Positions 14,768 to 20,997 of a stretch of 20,997 bases of DNA are shown here, piece after piece. This DNA comes from DASZHJ01 sp035263705 (lineage in GTDB: Bacteria; Pseudomonadota; Alphaproteobacteria; ATCC43930; CGMCC-115725), in contig DATFRA010000327.1 in the NCBI GenBank assembly GCA_035263705.1, forward strand, positions 1 to 20,997, read 5' to 3'. Made by a program: the position numbers and the translations under genes. The notes below the pieces were generated by a model, which saw only the letters and a program-made list of their open reading frames with translations, did no database searches and was not told the origin of the DNA. Each line of letters opens with the position of its first letter. Within the stretch, counting starts at the first letter, position 1.

Positions 14768-15028
14768 ATGCCTGCGCCCGCACGGGTGGTTCTGACCGGC
14801 GGCCTGAGCCGCCGCTACACCGGCGGCGTCCAGGAGTTCTCGGTCGAGGCCAGGAACCTGCGCGGCGTCCTCAAGGCGCTCGACCGCCTCCACCCCGGCC
14901 TCGCGGACCACCTCGAGCACGAGACCACCGTCGCCATCGACGGCGAGATCCACGAGGACGTCGGCTATTACCAGACGGTGAAGCCGGGCTCGGAGATCTT
15001 CTTCATCCCGAAGCTCGAGGGGGGATAA
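14768..15028 (+). CDS. MoaD/ThiS-like ubiquitin-fold sulfur carrier protein
   Basis: An 86-residue protein with the small beta-grasp pattern: VVLTGGLSRRYTGG, a helix NLRGVLKALDRLHPGLADHL, then TVAIDGEIHED and the final strand SEIFFIPKLEGG. It ends exactly in Gly85-Gly86, which in MoaD and ThiS is adenylated by a MoeB/ThiF-type enzyme and then converted to a thiocarboxylate that donates sulfur. The start ATG lies 4 bases after the stop of the Mo-hydroxylase gene, so the pair is probably coupled. MoaD normally works with MoaE in making molybdopterin; no moaE, moeB or other cofactor gene is nearby. A role dedicated to maturing the adjacent Mo enzyme, or a catabolic sulfur transfer, is inference. 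Confidence 0.82.
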   Translation: MPAPARVVLTGGLSRRYTGGVQEFSVEARNLRGVLKALDRLHPGLADHLEHETTVAIDGEIHEDVGYYQTVKPGSEIFFIPKLEGG

Positions 15029-15338
15029 GGGAGCCGAGTATCACCGTCGTGCATGGATGAACGTGGGCCGTTTTCATCTCGCGAGATCCTTCACCGTCGG
15101 AGAAACCCTTCTTAACCTTTCAAGCCTTAGGCCGTTGGTGTGAATGCATGGCTGGAAAGCCCCGTCTTGTCGCAAATTGCCTGGGCGTCCCATTCGCCTA
15201 GCACGACCCGAGGCGCAACGCTTTCATGAAATAAGAATTCCATTAATCTAAACGACGCTAAGATCAGCGCCTCTTGCACTCTGTGGTATAAGCCCAACGG
15301 GCTAATCCATAAGGTGGGGGAACCTGAGGAGTAGAGGA
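15029..15338. other. Gene-free stretch before the epimerase gene
   Basis: About 310 bases with lower GC than the flanks. I see no credible gene; a short minus-strand open frame (15127-15351) overlaps the epimerase start and has no family features. The last ~100 bases (AT-richer, with TTGCAC and TATAAG words but at wrong spacing for a sigma-70 promoter) probably hold the epimerase promoter, which I cannot place exactly. Confidence 0.4.
15326..15331 (+). promoter_or_regulatory. Ribosome binding site deciding the GTG start of the epimerase gene
   Basis: GAGGAG lies 7 bases before GTG at 15339. The protein begins directly with the nucleotide-binding strand (MKSALVCGAGG), so this start fits both signal and fold. 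Confidence 0.7.
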
Positions 15339-16322
15339 GTGAAATCGGCATTGGTGTGCGGAGCGGGCGGCTTCATCGGGAGCCACCTCGTTAGCCGCCT
15401 AAAGCACGACGGATTCTTCGTGCGCGGCGTCGACCTCAAGTTTCCGGAGTTCTCGGCGACCGACGCCGACGACTTCGTGATCGGCGACCTGCGCGACCAC
15501 GCCGTCTGCGACCGCGTGGTCGACCGGCGCTTCGACGAAGTCTACCAGCTCGCGGCCGACATGGGCGGCGCCGGCTACGTCTTCACCGGCGAGAACGACG
15601 CCGACATCATGCACAATTCCGCGCAGATCAATCTCAACATGCTGGAGACCTGCTGGTGCCGGAACGTGCGCCGCATCTTCTACTCCTCCTCCGCCTGTAT
15701 GTATCCCGAGTACAACCAGCTCGACCCCGACAACCCCAAGACCGCCGAGGATACGGCTTATCCGGCGGCGCCCGACAGCGAGTACGGTTGGGAGAAGCTG
15801 TTCAGCGAGCGGCTGTACCTCGCCTTCCATCGCAACAAGGGCATGGAAGTGCGCGTCGCGCGCTATCACAATATCTTCGGGCCCCTGGGCTCGTGGAACA
15901 ACGGCAAGGAGAAGGCGCCGGCGGCGCTCTGCCGTAAGGTTGCCGAGGCGCCCGCGGGCGGCGAGATCGAGATCTGGGGCGACGGCAAGCAGACCCGGTC
16001 TTTTCTCTATATCGACGACTGTCTTGAGGGGACGACGCGGCTTGCGCGCTCGGCCTTCACCGGCCCGGTCAATATCGGCTCGGAGGAGATGGTGACCATC
16101 AACGGCCTCGCCGAGCTCATCATGGCGATCGCTGGCAAGACTCTCTCGATCCGCCACATCCCCGGTCCCCTCGGCGTGCGCGCCCGCAACTCCGACAACA
16201 AGCTCATCCAGGAGAAACTCCGCTGGCGCCCCAGCGAGCCGCTCAAGAAAGGTCTCGAGAAGACCTACGCCTGGATCGCCGAGCAGGTGGAGCGGGCGCG
16301 CGGCCGGAACAAGCCGGTTTGA
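15339..16322 (+). CDS. NAD-dependent epimerase, GDP-mannose 3,5-epimerase-like
   Basis: A 327-residue extended short-chain dehydrogenase/reductase. GAGGFIG (8-14) binds NAD. The active-site set of GDP-mannose 3,5-epimerase can be followed: SSSACMYPEYNQL with C120, YGWEK with Y149 and K153, and GKEKAPAALCRK with K192. LAADMGGAGYVFTGENDADI and RYHNIFGPLGSW are also close to the plant enzymes, which turn GDP-D-mannose into GDP-L-galactose/GDP-L-gulose for ascorbate or polysaccharide synthesis. Bacterial homologues usually serve surface polysaccharides. The start is GTG with a strong GAGGAG. No glycosyltransferase or other nucleotide-sugar gene lies beside it, so the product's use is open; a related 4-epimerase or dehydratase activity is less likely given the Cys and Lys match. 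Confidence 0.88.
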   Translation: MKSALVCGAGGFIGSHLVSRLKHDGFFVRGVDLKFPEFSATDADDFVIGDLRDHAVCDRVVDRRFDEVYQLAADMGGAGYVFTGENDADIMHNSAQINLNMLETCWCRNVRRIFYSSSACMYPEYNQLDPDNPKTAEDTAYPAAPDSEYGWEKLFSERLYLAFHRNKGMEVRVARYHNIFGPLGSWNNGKEKAPAALCRKVAEAPAGGEIEIWGDGKQTRSFLYIDDCLEGTTRLARSAFTGPVNIGSEEMVTINGLAELIMAIAGKTLSIRHIPGPLGVRARNSDNKLIQEKLRWRPSEPLKKGLEKTYAWIAEQVERARGRNKPV

Positions 16323-16510
16323 CGTGCAAGCACCAGATCCCAACCGCTAGCAGCAACTCAAACCAATCGCTCGCGTGACTGATCACGAACCAAATCGCAG
16401 GCGAGCGCACCTGATCGGTTCGCCAAAGCGCTCGCGGATGCAGTCAACTACGTTAAACTCTCCAAAGGAGGGTAAGGCTTCCTGTTTGGGCGGTGCCCTT
16501 TGGTGAGCGG

Positions 16511-16557
16511 GGCTCGGCTAGTCGGATGAAACTAAGAGCGTTTTGGCCAGCCGAGCC
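16511..16557. repeat. Inverted repeat with 9-bp perfect arms
   Basis: GGCTCGGCT and AGCCGAGCC are exact reverse complements separated by 29 bases. The structure is isolated in non-coding DNA, without a T-run, so it is not an evident terminator. It may be the stem of an RNA or a protein-binding site. Confidence 0.4.
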
Positions 16558-16791
16558 GAAGGTCAGAAACGGAGCGCGTGCTACCTAATGGTTTTTGCGC
16601 TACGGTCTTCCTCCTAACGGCTAATACACCCGTGAGTTAACAGTGGCCTGTGGCTCGGGAGTATGGCCACGTTCTAAGCAAGAGCTATGTTTGCCCCGCG
16701 ACCGGCTAGTGGACTGACCACTGGCCTGTGCCTTCCCGCAAGGGCGCAGCCTTCGGTCGCATTTGGGGGTGTTCGCCATGAGGGTCCGTCC

Positions 16792-16811
16792 CATTGATCG
16801 GCATTGATCGG
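16792..16811. repeat. Tandem 10-base duplication (CATTGATCGG x2)
   Basis: Two exact adjacent copies, 16792-16801 and 16802-16811, about 70 bases before the cyclic-nucleotide-domain gene. They could be a slippage product or paired half-sites of a regulator spaced one helical turn apart. Confidence 0.45.
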
Positions 16812-16881
16812 GGCGGCCGGCTCTGCGGACAAAAGGCGACAGAGCGCCAGCGGATCGCAAATAACTAACGAGGATCATGCG

Positions 16882-17391
16882 ATGCTTGAGAAACCTGGGC
16901 ATCGTGGTATCTCGAGTCAGAAGCAGTCAAAGCCCGCGAAACCCTCCGAGAATCCATCGGATATTCCTGTCGAAGAACCAGAGGGGGTCGTCGTCGAGCG
17001 CTGGGGCAATCCCGACGTCTTGGATCTTGTGCGAGATGATCCGTCGGTCGTCGTAAGAAAAGGCGAGATACTTTTCAAAGAAGGCGACGTTGCGGACTGC
17101 ATGTATATCGTGAAGAACGGCACGCTTAGGATCAGGAGCGGCAGTATCGTCTATGAGGATGCGATTGCGGGTGGCATTGTCGGCGAAATGGCAATGGTCG
17201 AAGGCAGCAATATGCCGAGAACGGCGATGGTATATGCTCTTACCGTGTCTGAAGTAGTGAAAGTCGAGGAAACGCGATTCTTTTCTCTCATCGCCGAGAA
17301 GCCAACTTTTGCTGGGACTGTAATGCGCGTGCTCTCTCGCCGTTTGCGTCGCATGAACCAGCTTTACCGGCCGCCCCAATGGACGGAGTAG
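16882..17391 (+). CDS. Stand-alone cyclic-nucleotide-binding (CRP/FNR-type) domain protein
   Basis: A 169-residue protein. Residues ~1-45 are polar and probably disordered (SSQKQSKPAKPSENPSDIP). Residues ~50-140 form one cyclic-nucleotide-binding domain: VVRKGEILFKEGDVADCMYI, then VGEMAMVEGSNMPRTAMV, in which E102 and R113 occupy the phosphate-binding cassette positions. The C-terminal helix (MRVLSRRLRRMNQLY) is basic. No helix-turn-helix, kinase, channel or cyclase domain is attached, so it is not a CRP-like transcription factor; it may act through a partner. The ATG at 16882 is preferred because GAGG lies 8 bases upstream. Its codons use more A/T than the neighbouring genes, which hints at acquisition or a different expression level. 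Confidence 0.85.
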   Translation: MLEKPGHRGISSQKQSKPAKPSENPSDIPVEEPEGVVVERWGNPDVLDLVRDDPSVVVRKGEILFKEGDVADCMYIVKNGTLRIRSGSIVYEDAIAGGIVGEMAMVEGSNMPRTAMVYALTVSEVVKVEETRFFSLIAEKPTFAGTVMRVLSRRLRRMNQLYRPPQWTE

Positions 17392-17440
17392 CTTTCAGTT
17401 GAATCGTCCGGCACTAATCTTGAGTCGAGTCTAGCCTCAA

Positions 17441-17468
17441 GAAAAAGCTCCGCCAGTGAGGGCGGAGC
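17441..17468 (-). terminator. Rho-independent terminator of the flippase-like gene
   Basis: On the minus strand GCTCCGCC, a 6-base loop, GGCGGAGC, then TTTTTC: an 8-bp GC stem and T-run, about 80 bases after the TGA at 17547. On the plus strand no T-run follows, so it serves the minus-strand gene; the convergent cyclic-nucleotide-domain gene also ends close by. Confidence 0.85.
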
Positions 17469-17546
17469 CTGAGTCAGAGCAGGGGCGCGTCAGCCCGCAA
17501 GCTTGCTGTCGGGGGGCAACGGCATTAGCTCGAGACTCGGCGTCCT

Positions 17547-18482
17547 TCAGCTTCCGTCATCCGCGCGCGAGCGTCGGCCATACCGAGCGAGCCATACGAG
17601 GCCGCCAGCGACCCCGACCAGCATGGTGAGGAGGCCGAACAGCACCGAGAGTGCAATCGCATCCGAGGCGGCAACGCCGACGAGGCTGAAGCCCGCCACG
17701 AAGGCACCCTCCCGCACGCCCCAACCGGAGATCGAGATCGGCAGCACGGTCGCCAGATTGGCAATCGGTACGATTACCAGGCACGCCGTGAGATCGACGG
17801 GAATGCGAAGCCCGCGCGCCAACGCAACGACCGCGCCGACGGTCCCGACCTGGTAGACCAGGCTGGTGCCGAGTGCGATGAGCGCGGGTCGAGGTGTGAG
17901 GAGGACGGCCCGCAGCTGGGTCGAGAGTCCGGCCACGCCCCGTACGACCCGGAATCGCCAGAGCCGATAGGGCAGCTGGTCGAACAGCATGGCGACCGCG
18001 ATGCCGCCGTACCCCGCGACCAGGAGCAGCGCTACGCCAGTTTCCACGGCGGGATCCGGCACGAGACCCAGCAGCAGCGGAAAGGTTGCGGTCACCAACA
18101 GACAGATGCCCGCAAGGCCAGCGGCCCGGTCGATCAGAACACTCGAGACCGCGCTCGACAGCGCGAGCCCGTCACGGTGTAGCTCCCAAGCGCGCATGCC
18201 GTCTCCGCCGATGCTGGTCGGCAGCGTCTGGCTAAAGAACAGCCCGATCATGGTAAGGGGCAGGCTGATCCGCAGGCATCTGGGATGGCCCATGGCCTCC
18301 AGCACGGCTGACCAACGGAGCGCTTGTGGCAGCAACAGGGCGAAGAGAACCACCGCTGCGACGGTAAGAGGCAGCGGGTTGACCGCGAGTACTTCGCTTG
18401 CGAGCCCGCCGAGGTCGCGATTGCGGACCAGAAGCCAGATCAGAACCGCCGAGATCGCGGCTTTGACGAGATATCGCCACAT
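17547..18482 (-). CDS. Flippase-like integral membrane protein (LPG synthase TM-domain/UPF0104 family)
   Basis: A 311-residue inner-membrane protein with about 8 hydrophobic helices and no extra catalytic domain. Family marks are visible: FSQTLPTSIGGDGMRAWEL, SSVLIDRAAGLAG, and LPISISGWGVREGAFVAGF. The same membrane domain occurs in lysylphosphatidylglycerol synthase MprF, where it flips modified lipids, and as stand-alone proteins near glycan and hopanoid genes; the lipid handled here is unknown. The start ATG at 18482 follows no strong ribosome-binding site but begins directly with a basic residue and helix. It is transcribed alone and closed by the terminator at 17441-17468. The GDP-sugar epimerase nearby on the other strand may point to a common cell-envelope role, but that is only proximity. 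Confidence 0.85.
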   Translation of the reverse strand: MWRYLVKAAISAVLIWLLVRNRDLGGLASEVLAVNPLPLTVAAVVLFALLLPQALRWSAVLEAMGHPRCLRISLPLTMIGLFFSQTLPTSIGGDGMRAWELHRDGLALSSAVSSVLIDRAAGLAGICLLVTATFPLLLGLVPDPAVETGVALLLVAGYGGIAVAMLFDQLPYRLWRFRVVRGVAGLSTQLRAVLLTPRPALIALGTSLVYQVGTVGAVVALARGLRIPVDLTACLVIVPIANLATVLPISISGWGVREGAFVAGFSLVGVAASDAIALSVLFGLLTMLVGVAGGLVWLARYGRRSRADDGS

Positions 18483-18652
18483 GGAGATCGGGCTACCGAG
18501 GCAGCGGTGTGAGTTGGCAAAGAACTATCCCCACTCGGCCCATTGTCCCCAGGCCTCGGACGACTTTGCCGAAGTCGGCATCACTGCGCAAGAAAGGCCA
18601 CGCCGGTGAGGGCGGCGCAAAAGCCTTGCCAGCAGTTAGCAATTTCTCTTCA

Positions 18653-19069
18653 TCAGGGCTTGCTGTGCGCGCATCCCGTGCCGCGGATGATGACGACACC
18701 GGCAGTGGTCTCGCGACAAGGCGGTAGGTCTGCGACTTGCGTCGGGGACGAAGGCGGGGCCGTGCCTGATCCTTCCGGTGGACCCACGGGGGCAGAGGGG
18801 TAATAGGCGGGATAGTTGGTCGTGTAATATGGAACGGCACCGAAGATGAAGAAGTGGTTTCGGTTGAAGAACCGGCGGTGCTCGAAGAGCTCCTCGCGCC
18901 GCTCGACGGCGGGACTCTCGAAGCGCTCGAGCCCGCGGCCGACGTTGAAGCTAAGGTTGACGTCGGTCCCGTTGAAGCCCTTCGGCCGCGGCGACTGTGC
19001 CTCGGCCGGCTGCGCTATCGCCACACAGGAGAGCGCGATCACTCCCACCACCATCACGGAGCGCAGCAT
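18653..19069 (-). CDS. Small exported protein of unknown function
   Basis: A 138-residue protein. From ATG 19069, chosen because GGAGG lies 5 bases before it, the first 25 residues are a signal peptide (LRSVMVVGVIALSCVAIAQ, AEA cleavage). The mature part is polar: LERFESPAVERREELFEHRRFFNRNHFF, then Tyr/Pro-rich PYYTTNYPAYYPSAP. The end has two cysteines in LPPCRETTAGVVIIRGTGCAHSKP, a layout reminiscent of the C-terminus of small alphaproteobacterial envelope proteins in which CRE...G...C probably forms a disulfide. The real start is well inside a longer open frame whose first 31 residues lack coding character. No partner genes in operon. Function not recognised. Confidence 0.7.
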   Translation of the reverse strand: MLRSVMVVGVIALSCVAIAQPAEAQSPRPKGFNGTDVNLSFNVGRGLERFESPAVERREELFEHRRFFNRNHFFIFGAVPYYTTNYPAYYPSAPVGPPEGSGTAPPSSPTQVADLPPCRETTAGVVIIRGTGCAHSKP

Positions 19070-19228
19070 TGCCACCTCCATTGGAGCGCTTGGCTTAATT
19101 ATAGGGCGCCGACGGCTATTGCGCTTCTCACAGCCCCGGGATTCCAATGACTTCGGTGTCACAACGGGACGACACGCGGTGTCGCGGCAAGAGCCTCTAA
19201 AGCTTCGTGACCTGCGCAGTCAGGCTAG

Positions 19229-19459
19229 AGGCTGACTGGTTTATTTGAACCGTATGTGGCCGCTCAACTCAAGCAGTCGGCGGGCTCGGTTGTCACCGAT
19301 CGTACCCCGATACTTCGCGCTGGCAAAGCCTATTGGGTAGAGAAGAAGGCCTATCGGGAATATGAAAGCTGCTGCTTTCCACTGTCCGCAAACGGCCAAA
19401 CCGTGAACGTGATTCTGGGTGCGATGAAGTTCCCGGAAACAACTACGCCTCAGCCATGA
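19229..19459 (+). pseudogene. Probable C-terminal remnant of a PAS-domain protein
   Basis: An open stretch after the stop at 19226, with no ATG in frame but a GTG at 19256. It reads LTGLFEPYVAAQLK, then DRTPILRAGKAYWVEKKAYR and CCFPLSANGQTVNVILGAMKF before the TGA at 19457-19459. The last part strongly resembles the ending of small alphaproteobacterial PAS proteins (RxGRxYW...PLSxxGxxVxxILGAxxF). The expected first ~100 residues are not found upstream in any frame, where instead the promoter region of the minus-strand exported-protein gene lies. It is therefore most likely a 5'-truncated relic; a short 67-residue gene from the GTG cannot be excluded. Confidence 0.45.
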
Positions 19460-20012
19460 CCCTTGTAAGGCCCGGCGCTGTCTAACGAACGTGGCGTCGC
19501 GCTAGTGGAGGTGCCCTCCGCTGTCGCAAACTCGATCTCGCAAATCTGCGGCTCGAGGGATCCGCGGTACGCAGGATCGTGCGACAATAGCGTGCTGGCT
19601 CGAGCGGGATCCTCCTCCGGCAACCTCTGTGTCGCCATCAACCTCGGGCTCTGGCTCCGGTTTTGATGCGAACTGCGACAGTCGTTAGAGTGAATTAGGA
19701 GACAAGAAAAGGGAGCCTTATCATCCAGATAAAGGCCCCCTTCGCCCGCTGCCTTGCAAGGCGTTCTGCCCGCGCCGCATCATGGGCGCTCGCCAGTTAA
19801 GAATGTCTTAGCTTCCCCGCAGTCGATGACCGGAAACGGGTGCCGCCCCTTGCCGCGTCAGCCCCGCCAGGGTCGTCGCGGCCGATCAAGGTGGTACGAT
19901 CAGTCCGAGTTACCGTGCGGCTGCGGGAGCTGACCACGGCCCGCGACTGTTGGTCGAATTCGTAGTCGCGATTAAGCCTGTGAACACTCGTGGGTGTGCA
20001 CGCTAATAGCGA
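19460..20012. other. Gene-poor stretch between PAS remnant and cpaF-like gene
   Basis: About 550 bases without a credible gene. It holds a minus-strand terminator-like hairpin (19704-19740) and a short palindrome CTTGCAAG near 19754. A minus-strand 63-codon frame at 19450-19641 has no family features. I found no tRNA cloverleaf, att-like repeat or insertion sequence. The part from 19741 to 20012 would be the 3' non-coding end of the cpaF-like transcript. Confidence 0.4.
19704..19740 (-). terminator. Minus-strand hairpin with T-rich tail
   Basis: On the minus strand GGGGGCCTTTATC, a 5-base loop (TGGAT), GATAAGGCTCCC, then TTTTCTTG. The stem is about 12 bp with a bulge and one mismatch. It lies some 270 bases after the stop of the cpaF-like gene and could end its transcript; nothing else on that strand lies between. 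Confidence 0.6.
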
Positions 20013-20997
20013 TCACGTGCTCTCAGCATTCATGGCGCAAACAAGTTCGCGCCCGAGGCCGACGTACTCGGCCTTGGGCAGGAAATGCGGCGAAAGCTGT
20101 GAGGGCACGAACCGGCCCTTGAGCTGGCCATCGCCGGTCAGGCGCTCGAACTCGTAGGTGAAGAGGTTCTGGGTGGTGATGACGTCACCTTCGATGCCCA
20201 CCACTTCCATGATATGGGTGACGCGGCGCCTGCCGTCGGACATGCGGCTCACCTGGACGATCATGTCGATGGCGGTGGCGATCTGGGCGCGCGCCGCGCG
20301 CGTCGGTAAGGTCACGCCGCTCATGTCGATCAGGTTCTCGAGCCGGGTCAGCGCCTCACGGGGCCCGCTCGCGTGGACGGTGCCGAGCGAGCCATCGTGG
20401 CCGCTGTTCATGGCCTGAAGCATGTCCATGGCCTCAGCGCCCCGGATCTCGCCGACGATGATGCGATCCGGGCGCATGCGGAGCGCGTTGCGGAAGAGGT
20501 CGCGGATCGTGACAGCGCCCTTGCCCTCGAGATTGGGCACGCGGGTCTCGAGCCGGCCAACGCGCGGCTGCTGCAGCTGCAGCTCCGCCGCGTCCTCGAT
20601 GGTGATGATACGCTCGTTGGGGTCGATCATCTGCGAGAGTGCATTCAACAGCGTGGTCTTGCCCGAGCCGGTGCCGCCAGAGACCAGGATGTTGAGCCGC
20701 GCCTGGGCGGCGATGGAGAGGACTGTCGCCATCGCCGGCGAGATGTTGCCCTGCTCCGCCATCTTGGCGAGCGTGATCGCCCGCTTGGTGAATTTCCGGA
20801 TCGAGATCATCGGCCCGTCGATGGCGAGGGGCGGGATGATCACGTTGACGCGGCTCCCGTCGGGGAGCCGCGCGTCTACCAGCGGCGTCGCTTCGTCGAC
20901 CCGCCGCCCGACCTGGGTCACGATGCGGGTCGCCACGTTCATCACGTGCTGGTTGTCGGTGAAGTGCACGTCGGTCGACTCGAGCTTCCCCGCGCGC
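20013..20997 (-). CDS. cpaF: CpaF/TadA-type secretion ATPase, C-terminal part (5' end outside window)
   Basis: The frame is open to base 20997; residues before the internal GTG at 20969 (KLESTDVHFTDNQHVMN) continue the family sequence, so the start lies to the right of the window. About 327 residues are seen. The Walker A motif is ILVSGGTGSGKTTLLN at about 20690-20645, followed by IITIEDAAELQLQQP (Asp box), IIVGEIRGAEAMDML (Walker B) and NSGHDGSLGTVHAS (His box). RLPDGSRVNVIIPPLAIDGP and ISIRKF mark the N-terminal side of the catalytic domain. CpaF hexamers power assembly of tad/Flp pili used in surface attachment, or related secretion. The C-terminus is complete (KAEYVGLGRELVCAM). No other tad gene is within the window on this side; the operon should continue to the right. 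Confidence 0.92.
   Translation of the reverse strand, partial: RAGKLESTDVHFTDNQHVMNVATRIVTQVGRRVDEATPLVDARLPDGSRVNVIIPPLAIDGPMISIRKFTKRAITLAKMAEQGNISPAMATVLSIAAQARLNILVSGGTGSGKTTLLNALSQMIDPNERIITIEDAAELQLQQPRVGRLETRVPNLEGKGAVTIRDLFRNALRMRPDRIIVGEIRGAEAMDMLQAMNSGHDGSLGTVHASGPREALTRLENLIDMSGVTLPTRAARAQIATAIDMIVQVSRMSDGRRRVTHIMEVVGIEGDVITTQNLFTYEFERLTGDGQLKGRFVPSQLSPHFLPKAEYVGLGRELVCAMNAEST

Larger units (their letters stand above)
16323..16881. other. 559-base non-coding stretch with hairpins and a short tandem duplication
   Basis: Base composition is visibly lower in GC than around the catabolic genes and stop codons are frequent in all frames. It contains a 9-bp perfect inverted repeat (GGCTCGGCT 16511-16519, AGCCGAGCC 16549-16557, 29-base loop) and a tandem 10-base duplication CATTGATCGG at 16792-16811. 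The word TGGCCTGTG recurs near 16643 and 16724. A minus-strand 93-codon open frame (16621-16902) overlaps the following gene's start and looks random. I see no tRNA or recognisable riboswitch; a small RNA or decayed mobile DNA is possible. Confidence 0.4.

Noticed and set aside
12385..14769. 794-codon open frame antisense to the second Mo-hydroxylase gene
   Set aside because: Arg/His/Asp-rich composition of a GC-rich shadow frame, no family motif, while the plus strand carries a complete recognisable enzyme.
15274..15292. TTGCAC and TATAAG words as a promoter for the epimerase gene
   Set aside because: Only 7 bases separate them, too few for a sigma-70 promoter, and they do not fit the sigma-54 pattern.
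15127..15351. Minus-strand 74-codon open frame before the epimerase gene
   Set aside because: Overlaps the epimerase ribosome-binding site and start, no recognisable features or good start signal.
15399..16343. 314-codon open frame antisense to the epimerase gene
   Set aside because: Shadow frame; the plus strand has conserved SDR motifs throughout.
16621..16902. Minus-strand 93-codon open frame in the non-coding stretch
   Set aside because: Composition looks random, it overlaps the start of the cyclic-nucleotide-domain gene, and no ribosome-binding site was seen.
18605..18640. GC hairpin followed by a short pyrimidine run as terminator of the small exported-protein gene
   Set aside because: Stem of only about 4 bp with mismatches; too weak to list.
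19450..19641. Minus-strand 63-codon open frame downstream of the PAS remnant
   Set aside because: No family resemblance or start signal.
1..20997. CRISPR array, tRNA, rRNA or complete insertion sequence
   Set aside because: No regularly spaced repeats, cloverleaf, rRNA-like stretch or transposase frame was seen in the non-coding gaps.

Overview
The window is high-GC DNA with a compact, densely coded layout, frequent GTG/TTG starts and protein families typical of free-living Alphaproteobacteria: many solo xanthine dehydrogenase-type subunits, an LLM flavin monooxygenase, a Tat-type amino-acid binding protein and a CpaF-type tad/pilus ATPase. I read it as a Hyphomicrobiales/Rhodospirillales-like soil or plant-associated bacterium. 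This is inference; no rRNA or other phylogenetic marker is present.

Layout. 1-1953 holds the 3' part of a large surface or secreted protein, open at the left edge. 2123-4895 is a minus-strand set in transcription order: LLM flavin monooxygenase, TetR regulator, beta-hydroxyacid dehydrogenase. A promoter overlapped by a perfect 14-bp palindrome lies in front of it. 5143-9066 is a plus-strand set: molybdopterin-binding hydroxylase subunit, ACMSD-type amidohydrolase, L-2-amino-thiazoline-4-carboxylate (ATC) hydrolase-like protein. 9090-12297 is a minus-strand set: exported isochorismatase-fold protein without the catalytic cysteine, polar amino-acid-type periplasmic binding protein, and two ABC permeases. 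12484-15028 is a plus-strand pair: a second molybdopterin-binding hydroxylase subunit followed 4 bases later by a MoaD/ThiS-like sulfur carrier ending in Gly-Gly.

I interpret about 3.0-15.0 kb as one catabolic island. A small polar molecule would be imported, hydroxylated by molybdenum enzymes, oxygenated by the flavin enzyme, then hydrolysed, decarboxylated and dehydrogenated. The substrate is unknown; ATC-hydrolase-like, sulfur-carrier and Mo-hydroxylase genes together hint at an N/S-heterocycle or thio-compound. No 2Fe-2S or FAD partner subunit for either Mo protein, and no ATPase for the ABC transporter, lies in the window.

15339-20997 is a looser mix: a GDP-mannose 3,5-epimerase-like enzyme, a 559-base non-coding stretch, a stand-alone cyclic-nucleotide-binding-domain protein of visibly lower GC, a flippase-like membrane protein with a clear minus-strand terminator, a small secreted protein, a probable PAS-domain remnant, another 553-base gene-poor stretch with a second minus-strand terminator, and the C-terminal part of a CpaF-like ATPase running off the right edge. 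No tRNA, rRNA, CRISPR array or intact insertion sequence was seen.
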